32,425 nucleotides of DNA from an uncultured Collinsella sp. (GCA_934630385.1 CAKTWE010000016.1:1-32425), one strand, 5' to 3'. Numbered from the stretch's first letter, positions 16,567 through 24,349 are shown. Numbers and translations are program-made. Notes: generated from the letters alone by a model not told the origin.

Positions 16567-16998
16567 TTAGAAAAAGTCGTCTTCGCCTGAATCGACCGGA
16601 GTATCGGCTCGAATAAGTTCGACGATCTTGGTCCCCTCGCGCGCATCCGCGACGGCCTGTTCGAGCTGCGCATCGCTGAGCGCGCCCGGAACGGACAGGA
16701 CGGAAAGGGCGAGGCCCATCGAAAGCCCCGAGACGAGTTTGACGTTCTCAAACTCAGAGAGCTGCTGGAGGCACTGGTTGCAAACACTGCCCCCGAAGAT
16801 ATCGGCAAGAATCACAAACTGGGTCTGAGGCGCAGCCTCAACCCGTGCGCGCAGGCCGGCAATGAGCTCGACCACATTGCCGTCTGGCGTAAGGCCCAGA
16901 GAGCTGAGCTCATCGCACTTGCCAAACACCATCTCCACGGCAGACTGCACTCCCTCGGCGAGCTTGCCATGGCTTACAAGTACAACGTTTCTGCTCAT
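16567..16998 (-). CDS. PTS mannose-family IIA phosphocarrier subunit
   Basis: A 143-residue single-domain IIA. The N-terminal RNVVLVSHGKLAEGV contains the phosphorylation site H10. VILADIFGGSVCNQC matches the conserved D-x-x-G-G-S segment that follows in mannose IIA proteins. I chose ATG at 16998 because AAAGGA lies 5 bases upstream. It is the first gene of the leftward PTS and hydrolase operon, directly downstream of tandem LacI-type operators, and receives phosphate from HPr. Confidence 0.93.
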   Translation of the reverse strand: MSRNVVLVSHGKLAEGVQSAVEMVFGKCDELSSLGLTPDGNVVELIAGLRARVEAAPQTQFVILADIFGGSVCNQCLQQLSEFENVKLVSGLSMGLALSVLSVPGALSDAQLEQAVADAREGTKIVELIRADTPVDSGEDDFF

Positions 16999-17024
16999 GT
17001 CCATCCTTTCGTTTACTAGGTTTA

Positions 17025-17050
17025 GCAAACTGGTTTACTAACTGGTTTGC
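17025..17050 (-). promoter_or_regulatory. Tandem LacI/KdgR-type operators before the PTS operon
   Basis: GCAAACTGGTTTAC (17025-17038) and TAACTGGTTTGC (17039-17050) lie side by side 27-52 bases upstream of the IIA start. Both fit the motif (G)TAAACYGGTTTAC also seen before the lacI gene and before the SDR gene. Their position implies repression of the operon by the LacI-family protein encoded at 19116-20138. Confidence 0.7.
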
Positions 17051-17123
17051 ATTTTATCTATTCATGGCTTTCTCTGCACGAACTTTTCGATATTGATTGG
17101 TTTTCCTACCGTTTACGGAGATA

Positions 17124-17165
17124 TTTCGACCGTTCACCGGCTTTAAGACGGTTTGCGGGTCGAAA
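17124..17165. repeat. 8-bp inverted repeat after the second DUF2264 gene
   Basis: TTTCGACC (17124-17131) pairs with GGTCGAAA (17158-17165) around a loop that can form further weak pairs. It lies just beyond the leftward stop at 17177 but has no T-tract, so it may slow or partly end transcription before the PTS promoter. Nothing else is seen in the gap. Confidence 0.3.
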
Positions 17166-17176
17166 CCATCGTTCCG

Positions 17177-18994
17177 TCATGCAGTCGTTCCGGGATCTCC
17201 ATACACGATGCAGCCCAAGTAGAGTGCGCTCTTACGCGAGGGCGACTTGAGCGCGGGAACGGCGTTGAGTTCACGGCTATAGATATTCGTCTCTGGATTT
17301 TGAGAAACCGTGACCGGCTCGCGCGGGGTCCACTCCTCCTTGAATTGGTCCCATAGTTCCCCAAGACCCGCCCACACGAGCGCCTGCTCAAGCTCGGGCG
17401 CACACGCCGTGACATCGTAGATGCCGCACACCTGCCCACAGTTGTCAGCCAGCCCGCTAGGGCCATCGGGATCTCGGCTCAACTTGACCGCGCCATCCAC
17501 CAGCTCTTCCCTATCGAACTTACGGTTCCAACCAAATACGGGAAACCCGCCCTCGTACGTATCGAGGGGCAGTGTGGACTCGATGTGGTGGACGCGGGCA
17601 TGACGGAACTCATCGATGGGCACGAGCCAAGTCTCTACTCGGGCAACCGATCCCAGACTCCACACACTATAGGCAGAGCGCTCCTCAACACGGGCCGCCT
17701 CAATACGCCCGCGACTCGTATATACGTCCGTTCCCGAAACAGACAGGGCCAAGGCGCTGTCGAGCGCGAAATTGCCGATTCCCGTACCGTATGCAGAACC
17801 GTTCCAGCCAAACGCCGTTGAATAGCAGAGCTTACCGTACTTAGATAAATGCCCTTCAATCGAAGGCGAGCAGTATTGCTGCGCGCTCAACATATAACTG
17901 TGCTTTTCCCCCGCTTGAATAATACAGCTCGGCTGGTACTGGACCACCCTCGACTCTCGCACAGGGGCTTGGGGCACGACGCTCCAAAACGGATCGTCCG
18001 CAGGAAGCGAGAGCACTACAAATGCCTTAAAAGCCCAGTAAGCCGCACCAGATGTCGAATAGTCCTCGCGCACGGGAGCCCCAGGGTATCCGTAACCCAC
18101 CGACAACGGCTTCTGTATCTCCAAGTGTTTCATCCACCAGAGAACGCAAGAGTCAAACAGGTACCTTGTCTGTGCCAGAGGCTGCACCTCGTCGCCCAGA
18201 AGGGCAGCCGATGCCCAAAACGAGGACGCCGCAAAACGATACGTGAGCCCCCTACCAAAGGGGATGGCCCTGCCTTGCGAATCAAACCAATACGTATAGT
18301 CGCGCGCAAAGCAGCGCGCACGATGTGTGACCTGGCGGATGGGATTGTCCGGAATGTAGTGTTCAAGCAACATAGCCAACAAATGAAACGTCGACGCGGT
18401 ATAGGGGTCACGCTTGAACGGCGTGCCATCCTCATACCAGCCCGCGCCCGCATACATACTCTCCACGGCAGAAGCATCCGAGACGATGCGATCCTCGCTA
18501 TAAGCAAGACCGCACGCACGCAAGGCGCAGTTCACAAAAAGGCGAGAGATAAACCAGTTGCCCCAAGGGAGCTCGATTTCGTTAGAAGCGTTAAGCCATG
18601 CGACGAGTCGTTTGCGCTGTGGCGCGTCGAGCAGCTCAAGCAGGCGATCGCCCAAGCAGAGCAGGCCGTATCCATAGACCGTCTGCTCAAAAACGATTTG
18701 ACGCGTCGAAGGCGTCGGGTCATCGAAAGAGTAGCTGTTGCCCGGCGTGAGCGCCATGCGAATGTATTCGACATAAGGGCTGATGCGTGAATCGCCCGGA
18801 TCGATGCCGCCCGCGATGAGCGGAAATACCGCCCAAAGCGGACCAGACGCCCACCCAAGCTGGCGTATGTCGGACCGAAACGAGGCTCCGATGTCAAAAG
18901 GACAATCCCAAGGATCAGGCAAAAGCGACAACGCCCATTGCTCAAGTCTATCCCTTGATAAGACGGAAGGCCGTCCTTCTTTATGCGATGTCAT
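17177..18994 (-). CDS. DUF2264-family protein, second paralogue
   Basis: A 605-residue protein. It shares the family layout with the gene at 5031-6716: WASGPLWAVFPLIAGG near residue 50, NWFISRLFVNCALRACG, VESMYAGAGWYEDGTPFKRDPYTASTFHLLAMLL, and FGRGLTYRFAASSFWASAAL, followed by a beta-sandwich-like C-terminal half. No signal peptide is seen. AAGGAG precedes the ATG at 18994. It diverges from lacI across a gap containing one operator, and lies upstream of the PTS operon, so it is probably co-induced. It is likely a hydrolase for uronate-containing oligosaccharides (some DUF2264 relatives are described as GH154 beta-glucuronidases, from memory), but the chemistry is unproven. Confidence 0.8.
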   Translation of the reverse strand: MTSHKEGRPSVLSRDRLEQWALSLLPDPWDCPFDIGASFRSDIRQLGWASGPLWAVFPLIAGGIDPGDSRISPYVEYIRMALTPGNSYSFDDPTPSTRQIVFEQTVYGYGLLCLGDRLLELLDAPQRKRLVAWLNASNEIELPWGNWFISRLFVNCALRACGLAYSEDRIVSDASAVESMYAGAGWYEDGTPFKRDPYTASTFHLLAMLLEHYIPDNPIRQVTHRARCFARDYTYWFDSQGRAIPFGRGLTYRFAASSFWASAALLGDEVQPLAQTRYLFDSCVLWWMKHLEIQKPLSVGYGYPGAPVREDYSTSGAAYWAFKAFVVLSLPADDPFWSVVPQAPVRESRVVQYQPSCIIQAGEKHSYMLSAQQYCSPSIEGHLSKYGKLCYSTAFGWNGSAYGTGIGNFALDSALALSVSGTDVYTSRGRIEAARVEERSAYSVWSLGSVARVETWLVPIDEFRHARVHHIESTLPLDTYEGGFPVFGWNRKFDREELVDGAVKLSRDPDGPSGLADNCGQVCGIYDVTACAPELEQALVWAGLGELWDQFKEEWTPREPVTVSQNPETNIYSRELNAVPALKSPSRKSALYLGCIVYGDPGTTA

Positions 18995-19068
18995 AGCGAT
19001 TCTCCTTCACTCAACTCACCCCTCCATTATCCTCAAGTCCGGCATGCAAAGAACCTCACGATTTACAT

Positions 19069-19080
19069 AAACTGGTTTAC
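19069..19080. promoter_or_regulatory. LacI/KdgR-type operator in the divergent lacI/DUF2264 region
   Basis: AAACTGGTTTAC matches the motif found before the PTS operon and the SDR gene. It overlaps the candidate -10 box TACAAT of the lacI promoter (19078-19083), which suggests autorepression, and it can also serve the divergent DUF2264 gene. Confidence 0.65.
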
Positions 19081-19115
19081 AATACCGACAGCACCAACAT
19101 CGCGCAGGAGATATC

Positions 19116-20138
19116 ATGGCAGGCAACAAGCCCACTAAAAAACGCGTCACCATCAACCAAATTGCCGAGATGGCCGGCACCTCTAAGACCACGGTCTCGT
19201 TCTATCTCAACGGCAAGACAAGCCGTATGAGCGAGGAGACGCAGGCGCGCATCCGCAAAGCCATCCACGACACCGGCTATGAGCCAAGCCCGCTCGCACG
19301 CGGCATGAATGCCAAGTCAAGCCAGCTCATAGGCGTAATTATCGGAGATATCACCAACACATTCGCAAACCAGCTGGTCAAGGGCATCGACTCGGTGGCA
19401 AGTGCGCAGGGCTACCGCATGCTCGTTTGCAACTCTAATTTTGACAAGCAAAACGAGCTCGCCTATATCGACCGCCTAATCGCCCTTGGCGTCGACGGCT
19501 TTATCGTGCAGCCAACAGCGCGCTTCAAAGAGATCAGCCGCTCGATCAGTGACAACAACAAGCCGCTCGTCTTTATCGACTCAAAGCTCTACGACTTTAG
19601 CTCCAACTGGGTCAAAACCGACAATTACGAGGCCTCCTATCAGGCGGTCGAGGCCTGCGTCAAAAAGGGTTACAAGCGCTTTTTGGTGGTAACGGCAACG
19701 CCCGGCCTTATCTCGAGCCGTATCGAGCGCTTTAGCGGCTTTGTCGACGCCCTCGAGGCCCACGACCTTGGCTTTACGCAGTTCATACTCGAAAACGACA
19801 AGGTCGACCAAGAAAAGCTCAAGGGCTTTTTGAAGGCAAACATCGATGGGGAGACACCAACGCTTGTGTTTGCCCCCAACTGCTGGGCCCTGCCCGAGAT
19901 TTATGAGGCATGCCGCGATTTCTACCCGCTCATGCCCGACCGCATGGGGCTCCTCGGCTTCGATAACACCGAGTGGGTCAGCGTTGCCAGCCCCTCTGTC
20001 TCCGTGGTGGAGCAGCCCGCCTGCGAGGAAGGCAAGACGGCCGCACAGATCCTGCTCGACCTGATCGCCGAAAAAGAGGAGGTCGAGACGCACCGCGTGC
20101 TCGACTGCCACGTACGCTGGGGAACGAGCACGCTGTAA
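19116..20138 (+). CDS. LacI-family repressor, KdgR-like
   Basis: A 340-residue regulator. The helix-turn-helix (about 11-35; VTINQIAEMAGTSKTTVSFYLNGK) is followed by the hinge YEPSPLARGMNAKSSQLIGVIIGDITN and a periplasmic-binding-protein-like sensor domain ending in GLLGFDNTEWVSVASPSVSVVEQP. The DNA-binding segment with its TVSFYLNGK and RMSEET resembles Bacillus KdgR, a repressor that answers KDG. GGAG precedes the ATG. Operator-like sequences in front of four transcription units of this locus fit a locus-specific repressor whose inducer would be KDG or a pathway intermediate. Confidence 0.92.
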   Translation: MAGNKPTKKRVTINQIAEMAGTSKTTVSFYLNGKTSRMSEETQARIRKAIHDTGYEPSPLARGMNAKSSQLIGVIIGDITNTFANQLVKGIDSVASAQGYRMLVCNSNFDKQNELAYIDRLIALGVDGFIVQPTARFKEISRSISDNNKPLVFIDSKLYDFSSNWVKTDNYEASYQAVEACVKKGYKRFLVVTATPGLISSRIERFSGFVDALEAHDLGFTQFILENDKVDQEKLKGFLKANIDGETPTLVFAPNCWALPEIYEACRDFYPLMPDRMGLLGFDNTEWVSVASPSVSVVEQPACEEGKTAAQILLDLIAEKEEVETHRVLDCHVRWGTSTL

Positions 20139-20154
20139 CGCCGTCCAAGAATTT

Positions 20155-20169
20155 GTAAAACCGTTTTAC
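20155..20169. promoter_or_regulatory. LacI/KdgR-type operator, 15-bp palindrome
   Basis: GTAAAAC-C-GTTTTAC is a perfect palindrome lying just after lacI and about 130 bases before the SDR gene. With the site at 20239-20248 it could allow looping. It overlaps the start of the lacI terminator region. Confidence 0.55.
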
Positions 20170-20173
20170 TAGT

Positions 20174-20209
20174 AAATACCAGCGTTTCTTATGATTCGCT
20201 GGTATTTTT
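20174..20209 (+). terminator. Intrinsic terminator of lacI
   Basis: AAATACCAGCG (20174-20184) pairs with CGCTGGTATTT (20197-20207), an 11-bp stem with a 12-base loop, and the T-run continues to 20209. It begins 36 bases after the lacI stop. Confidence 0.75.
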
Positions 20210-20232
20210 AGCTAGATTTAGCCTGTTATACG

Positions 20233-20250
20233 TTGACAAAACCGGTTTAC
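20233..20250 (+). promoter_or_regulatory. dhuD promoter -35 with overlapping LacI-type operator
   Basis: A consensus TTGACA (20233-20238) is followed directly by AAACCGGTTTAC (20239-20250), the best copy of the operator motif in the window. A clear -10 box is not seen at the usual spacing. A repressor bound here would block polymerase at the promoter of the SDR gene. Confidence 0.6.
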
Positions 20251-20300
20251 TATTCGAGACTAGTCGTTGAACCGATACGCTACAACCGGGAAGGATACCC

Positions 20301-21110
20301 ATGAGCGATATCATCGACAGCTTCCGCCTGGACGGCAAAGTCGCGCTCGTGACCGGCGCCACCTATGGCATCGGCATGGCCATGGCCGAGGCACTCGGCG
20401 AAGCCGGCGCCAGAATCGCCTTTAACGCCCGTCACGCCGACAAGGTCGCCGAGGCCGAGAAGCACTACCGCGAGCTGGGCTTTGATGCTCACGGCTATGT
20501 TGCCGACGTCACCGACGAGGCCGTCGTCGCCGAGCTCATCGCCAAGATCGAGGCCGATTTTGGCACCACGCCCGACATTCTGGTCAACAACGCCGGCGTC
20601 ATCCAGCGCACCCCGATGCTCGACATGAGCGCCGAGGACTTCCGTCGCGTCGTCGACATCGACCTCAATGCCCCGTTTATCGTTTCCAAGGCCTGCCTGC
20701 CGGGCATGATCGCCAAGGGTCACGGCAAGATCATCAACATCTGCTCCATGATGAGCGAGCTCGGCCGCGAGACCATCGCCGGCTATGCCGCCGCCAAGGG
20801 CGGACTCAAGATGCTCACCAAGAACATCTGCTCCGAGTTTGGCGAGGCCAATATCCAGTGCAACGGCATTGGGCCCGGCTACATCGCCACCCCGCAGACC
20901 GCACCGCTGCGCGAGACGCGGCCCGATGGCAGCCGTCACCCGTTTGACCAGTTCATCATTGCCAAGACGCCGGCCGCCCGTTGGGGCACGCCCGAGGACC
21001 TGAAGGGCCCCGCCGTGTTCCTGGCTTCCGACGCATCGAACTTCGTCAACGGGCACATTCTGTACGTGGACGGCGGCATTCTGGCGTACATCGGCAAACA
21101 GCCGCAATAA
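20301..21110 (+). CDS. SDR dehydrogenase, DHK reductase (DhuD/KduD-like)
   Basis: A 269-residue classical short-chain dehydrogenase. The cofactor motif TGATYGIG (18-25), DILVNNAG, and the catalytic S149 / Y162-x-x-x-K166 (YAAAK) are present; the HPFDQFIIAKTPAARWGTPEDL stretch is typical of gluconate 5-dehydrogenase and KduD-type enzymes. In streptococci an SDR of this kind (DhuD) reduces 3-deoxy-D-glycero-2,5-hexodiulosonate to KDG after unsaturated uronate is released by GH88. The neighbouring RpiB-fold gene and the GH88 gene make the same role likely here. AAGGA lies 5 bases before the ATG. Gluconate 5-dehydrogenase is the alternative. Confidence 0.88.
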   Translation: MSDIIDSFRLDGKVALVTGATYGIGMAMAEALGEAGARIAFNARHADKVAEAEKHYRELGFDAHGYVADVTDEAVVAELIAKIEADFGTTPDILVNNAGVIQRTPMLDMSAEDFRRVVDIDLNAPFIVSKACLPGMIAKGHGKIINICSMMSELGRETIAGYAAAKGGLKMLTKNICSEFGEANIQCNGIGPGYIATPQTAPLRETRPDGSRHPFDQFIIAKTPAARWGTPEDLKGPAVFLASDASNFVNGHILYVDGGILAYIGKQPQ

Positions 21111-21123
21111 GGAAACTGGGCGA

Positions 21124-21233
21124 GGCGGTCGGTAGTTAAGTCTGCTGCTCGGACAGTCCTGCGCAAGACGGAAAGCACATTAAGTGCTTTCCTTTGCGTG
21201 CGGAACTCGCGACAGACTTAACTGCCGACCGCC
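21124..21233. repeat. Large inverted repeat forming a structured element between dhuD and dhuI
   Basis: The outer arms 21124-21144 and 21213-21233 pair over 21 bases with one G-U. Inside, GGAAAGCAC (21170-21178) pairs with GTGCTTTCC (21184-21192) around ATTAA, and GCGCAA (21161-21166) with TTGCGT (21194-21199). The whole spans about 110 bases of the 206-base gap and has no T-tract. It could be a mobile palindromic element or an mRNA processing or stability structure. Confidence 0.7.
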
Positions 21234-21316
21234 CGCATAGCTCATCGCGGGTCGGATTAGCCGCCGCCCGCATACAGAAACAAAAAAAGAAACATTTGGT
21301 TGAAAGGTTAACTCAA

Positions 21317-21958
21317 ATGAAGATCGCTCTGATCAACGAGAACTCTCAGAACTCCAAGAACCCCATGATCGAGACTGCCCTTAAGAAGGTTGTCGAGCCC
21401 ATGGGCCACACTGTCTTTAACTATGGCATGTATGCCGACGCCGACTCCAAGCCCCTCACCTACGTGCAGAACGGCATCCTTGCCGCCGTGCTGCTCAACT
21501 CCGGTGCCGCCGACTACGTCGTGACCGGTTGCGGCACCGGCGAGGGCGCTATGCTCGCCTGCAACTCCTTCCCTGGCGTGCTGTGCGGCCATGTTGCCGA
21601 CCCGCTGGATGCCTACACCTTTGCCCACGTCAACGATGGCAACGCCGTCGCTATGCCCTTCGCGCTCAAGAACGGCTGGGGCCAGGAGCTCAACCTCGAG
21701 TACACCTTCGAGAAGCTCTTTGGCTTTGGTTCGGGTAACGGCTACCCCGCCGAGCGCGTTGAGCCCGAGCAGCGCAACAAGAAGATCCTCGATGGCGTGC
21801 GCGCTGTGACCATGCGTCCGCTCGTCGACGTCCTGGGCGAGATCGATCAGGACCTGGTGAAGGGCGCACTTGCCGGCGAGCACTTCCAGGAGTACTTCTT
21901 TGCCAATGCCACCGACGAGGCCATCATCGCCAAGGTCAAGGAGATCTTGGGCCTGTAA
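21317..21958 (+). CDS. RpiB/LacAB-family sugar isomerase, DhuI-like
   Basis: A 213-residue protein with the RpiB fold: N-terminal MKIALINENSQNSKN, then TGCGTGEGAMLACNSFPGVLCG (catalytic-type C72) and NDGNAVAMPFA. The C-terminal extension beyond a normal 150-residue RpiB (EPEQRNKKILDGVRA onward) matches the longer DHK isomerase DhuI known from streptococcal glycosaminoglycan clusters, which converts the open-chain product of GH88 to the DhuD substrate. AAAGG lies before the ATG at 21317; an upstream in-frame extension is in the structured gap and is unlikely to be translated. Ribose-5-phosphate isomerase is a less likely reading. Confidence 0.85.
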   Translation: MKIALINENSQNSKNPMIETALKKVVEPMGHTVFNYGMYADADSKPLTYVQNGILAAVLLNSGAADYVVTGCGTGEGAMLACNSFPGVLCGHVADPLDAYTFAHVNDGNAVAMPFALKNGWGQELNLEYTFEKLFGFGSGNGYPAERVEPEQRNKKILDGVRAVTMRPLVDVLGEIDQDLVKGALAGEHFQEYFFANATDEAIIAKVKEILGL

Positions 21959-22002
21959 TAAGGCCCACGGGGCGCACCGACCCCCGACAAACCGCCAAGC
22001 AA

Positions 22003-22041
22003 AAGGCGCCGCGACAATCCATGTGTCGCGGCGCCTTATTT
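22003..22041 (+). terminator. Bidirectional terminator between dhuI and the flavoprotein gene
   Basis: AAGGCGCCGCGACA (22003-22016) pairs with TGTCGCGGCGCCTT (22024-22037). It is flanked by AAAA on the left and TTATTT on the right, and serves the two converging genes that end at 21958 and 22097. Confidence 0.85.
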
Positions 22042-22096
22042 GATTGGCTATCGCTTGAGCCACCGCAAGGCGGCTGCTCCCCTATTTGCCAAGAGC

Positions 22097-24046
22097 CTAC
22101 AGCTCGCAGGCAACCTTGTAGCCATCGCCGATGGCATCGCGGATGTTGCCGCACTTGTTGGCATCACCCAGCACGTGGGTGGCAACGCCGGCAGCGGCAA
22201 GGTCATCGGCCAGCTTGGTGTTGGGACGGTAACCCATGGCAAGCACCAGCGTATCGGCATCGGCGATGGTGTGGACCTCGCCGTCCTTCTCGTAGCTGAT
22301 GGTGTCCTCGGTAATCTCGATCACCTTGGCCTCGGTCAGCACGTGAACGCCCTTGGAGAGCATGCGCGTGATGAGCACCGCGCGACCGGCACCGCCCTCG
22401 TTGGCGGCGAGCGTCTTGGTCATCTCGATAACGGTGACATCGCGATTGGCCGGCGAAAGGTCGTTGACCAACGGGGCCAGGTAATCGGCCGTCTCGCAGC
22501 CAACGGTGCCGCCGCCCACGATGACGATCTTCTTGCCCGGGAAAGCCTTGCCGCCCAGCAGGTCGTCAGCCGTCATAACCTGCTTAAAGCCCTGCATGAA
22601 GGCCGGAGCGATGGGCTCGGCGCCATAAGCCAGGACAACCTCGTAGCCCGCGTAGTCACGCTGGATATCCTCGGCCGTGAGCTCGGTACCAAAGACGCAC
22701 GTGACGCCTGCCTCGGCCAGGCGACGGTACTGATACTTGATCACGCGGGTGAGCTCCTGCTTTGCCGGCGGAACGGCCGCGATGCGCATCTCGCCACCCG
22801 GCTCGTCCTGCTTTTCCACGAGCACCACGTTATGGCCGCGCTTGGCGGCAATGTAGGCTGCCTCCATGCCCGCAGGACCGGCACCCACAACGAGCACGTT
22901 CTTTGCCTCGGCGGCAGGCTCGTAGCCGGCCTCGTCGCGTTCCACGTCCGGGTTGACGGTGCAGGAGATGCGCTTGCCAAACATGATGCCGTTCAGGCAG
23001 CGCAGGCAACCGATGCAGGGACGGATATCATCGGCATTGCCGGCAGCGGCCTTGTTGCAGAACTCGGCATCGCACAGATTGGCGCGGCCCATCATGCAGA
23101 TGTCGGCAGCGCCGTCCTCGATCAGCTCCTCGGCAATCCATGCCTCATTGATGCGGCCGACCGTGGCGACGGGAATGTTCACATGCTTTTTGATCTCGCG
23201 CGAGCAGGCGGCGTGCGAGGCCTGCTGCGTACCGGCGGCGGGAATCGCGGAGCCGCGCTTGATGGTAGTGCCGCCCGACACGTGGATCATGTCGACGCCA
23301 GCCTTCTCCAGGCGACGCGAGACGTAGATCATGTCGTTGAGGGTCAGACCGCCATCGGTGTACTCGTCGCCCGAGATACGGACGTCGATGATGAAGTCCT
23401 TGCCGCAGCGCTCGCGAATCTCGGCGATGACCTCGAGCAAGAAGCGCATGCGGGCATCGAGCGAGCCACCGTACTCGTCGGTACGCTTGTTATAGAGCGG
23501 GGTCAAAAAGCCGCCGAGCATGCCGTGGGCGTGCGCCGCATGGACCTCGACGCCGTCGACACCGGCCTTCTGCATGCGCACGGCAGCGTCGCCAAACTGA
23601 TGCGTGAGCTCGTGGATCTCATCGACCGTGATAGGGCGCGGCGCCTCGCGGGCATAGGACGGGCCCACAAAGGACGGAGCGATCAGGCGCGGCGTGCCCG
23701 GGATGTTAAAGGCCATGTAGGCGGGGTGGAAGAGCTGCGGCATGATCTTGCAGCCATACTCGTGGACGGCTGCGGCGAGCTTTTCCCAGCCGGGGATAAA
23801 CGTGTCGTCGTAGCAGCACATATCGCCCGGCAGATAGGTATAGGTGGGCTCGACCGTCACGACCTCGGTGATGATGAGGCCCACGCCGCCCTTGGCGCGG
23901 GCACGGTAATGATCGACCAAGTCGTCGGTCACATAGCCGTGATCGGCCAGGTTGGTAGATACCGGCGGCATAAAGACGCGGTTCTTGACCTCGGTCGTAC
24001 CGACCTTGATCGGGCTAAAGAGCATCGGATAGTCGGAGGACTCCAT
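22097..24046 (-). CDS. NADH:flavin oxidoreductase (Old Yellow Enzyme/2-enoate reductase type, FMN-FAD-4Fe4S)
   Basis: A 649-residue protein with the three-part layout of 2,4-dienoyl-CoA reductase, 2-enoate reductase and BaiCD: an N-terminal FMN TIM barrel (about 8-340; YPMLFSPIKVGTTEVKNRVF, HAAHAHGMLGGFLTPLYNKR), four cysteines C344, C347, C350 and C362 for a 4Fe-4S cluster, and C-terminal FAD and NAD(P)H Rossmann parts (VVGAGPAGMEAA, IVGGGTVGCETADYL). AAAGGA precedes the ATG at 24046. It would reduce activated C=C bonds in anaerobic metabolism; the substrate is unknown. The third cysteine is one residue closer than in E. coli FadH (C-x2-C-x2-C-x11-C). Confidence 0.93.
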   Translation of the reverse strand: MESSDYPMLFSPIKVGTTEVKNRVFMPPVSTNLADHGYVTDDLVDHYRARAKGGVGLIITEVVTVEPTYTYLPGDMCCYDDTFIPGWEKLAAAVHEYGCKIMPQLFHPAYMAFNIPGTPRLIAPSFVGPSYAREAPRPITVDEIHELTHQFGDAAVRMQKAGVDGVEVHAAHAHGMLGGFLTPLYNKRTDEYGGSLDARMRFLLEVIAEIRERCGKDFIIDVRISGDEYTDGGLTLNDMIYVSRRLEKAGVDMIHVSGGTTIKRGSAIPAAGTQQASHAACSREIKKHVNIPVATVGRINEAWIAEELIEDGAADICMMGRANLCDAEFCNKAAAGNADDIRPCIGCLRCLNGIMFGKRISCTVNPDVERDEAGYEPAAEAKNVLVVGAGPAGMEAAYIAAKRGHNVVLVEKQDEPGGEMRIAAVPPAKQELTRVIKYQYRRLAEAGVTCVFGTELTAEDIQRDYAGYEVVLAYGAEPIAPAFMQGFKQVMTADDLLGGKAFPGKKIVIVGGGTVGCETADYLAPLVNDLSPANRDVTVIEMTKTLAANEGGAGRAVLITRMLSKGVHVLTEAKVIEITEDTISYEKDGEVHTIADADTLVLAMGYRPNTKLADDLAAAGVATHVLGDANKCGNIRDAIGDGYKVACEL

Positions 24047-24148
24047 ACAGGGTTCCTTTCGTTTGAGCCGCTCGGCGGCAGTTGCTAACGTGCCTATCGT
24101 ATCAGCAACTGCCGCATCCGCAATCATGCATGCCCAAACGCCGGTCGG

Positions 24149-24349
24149 CTAATGAATACCGCGGCCCAAGTCTTCGGCGATTTTGTCCACGCCCTTAAGT
24201 GCGGCGCACGTCTTTTTGTTGGAGCAATGCCCCGTGCAAACGCCACCCTGAGCGCAGTCGGCGCAGGTGCCCTTGCGGTAGATGCGCACGCACACGGCGA
24301 CAAACGCAATACCGATAACAGCCAGTACAACAATATCGATAGGTGCCAT
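24149..24349 (-). CDS. FeoB-associated Cys-rich membrane protein
   Basis: A 66-residue protein: an N-terminal membrane helix (IDIVVLAVIGIAFVAVCVRIY) is followed by a cysteine-rich tail (GTCADC, GVCTGHCSNKKTC) and a short basic helix. This is the layout of the small proteins often encoded next to feoB, thought to assist ferrous iron transport. GAGGAGG lies 7 bases before the ATG. It is downstream of feoB on the same strand, beyond a terminator, so it may have its own promoter. Confidence 0.85.
   Translation of the reverse strand: MAPIDIVVLAVIGIAFVAVCVRIYRKGTCADCAQGGVCTGHCSNKKTCAALKGVDKIAEDLGRGIH

Noticed and set aside
22040..24088. Long forward frame of 682 codons opposite the flavoprotein
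   Set aside because: It is the antisense shadow of a clearly recognisable enzyme; its composition is that of reverse-complemented GC-rich codons and it has no family features.
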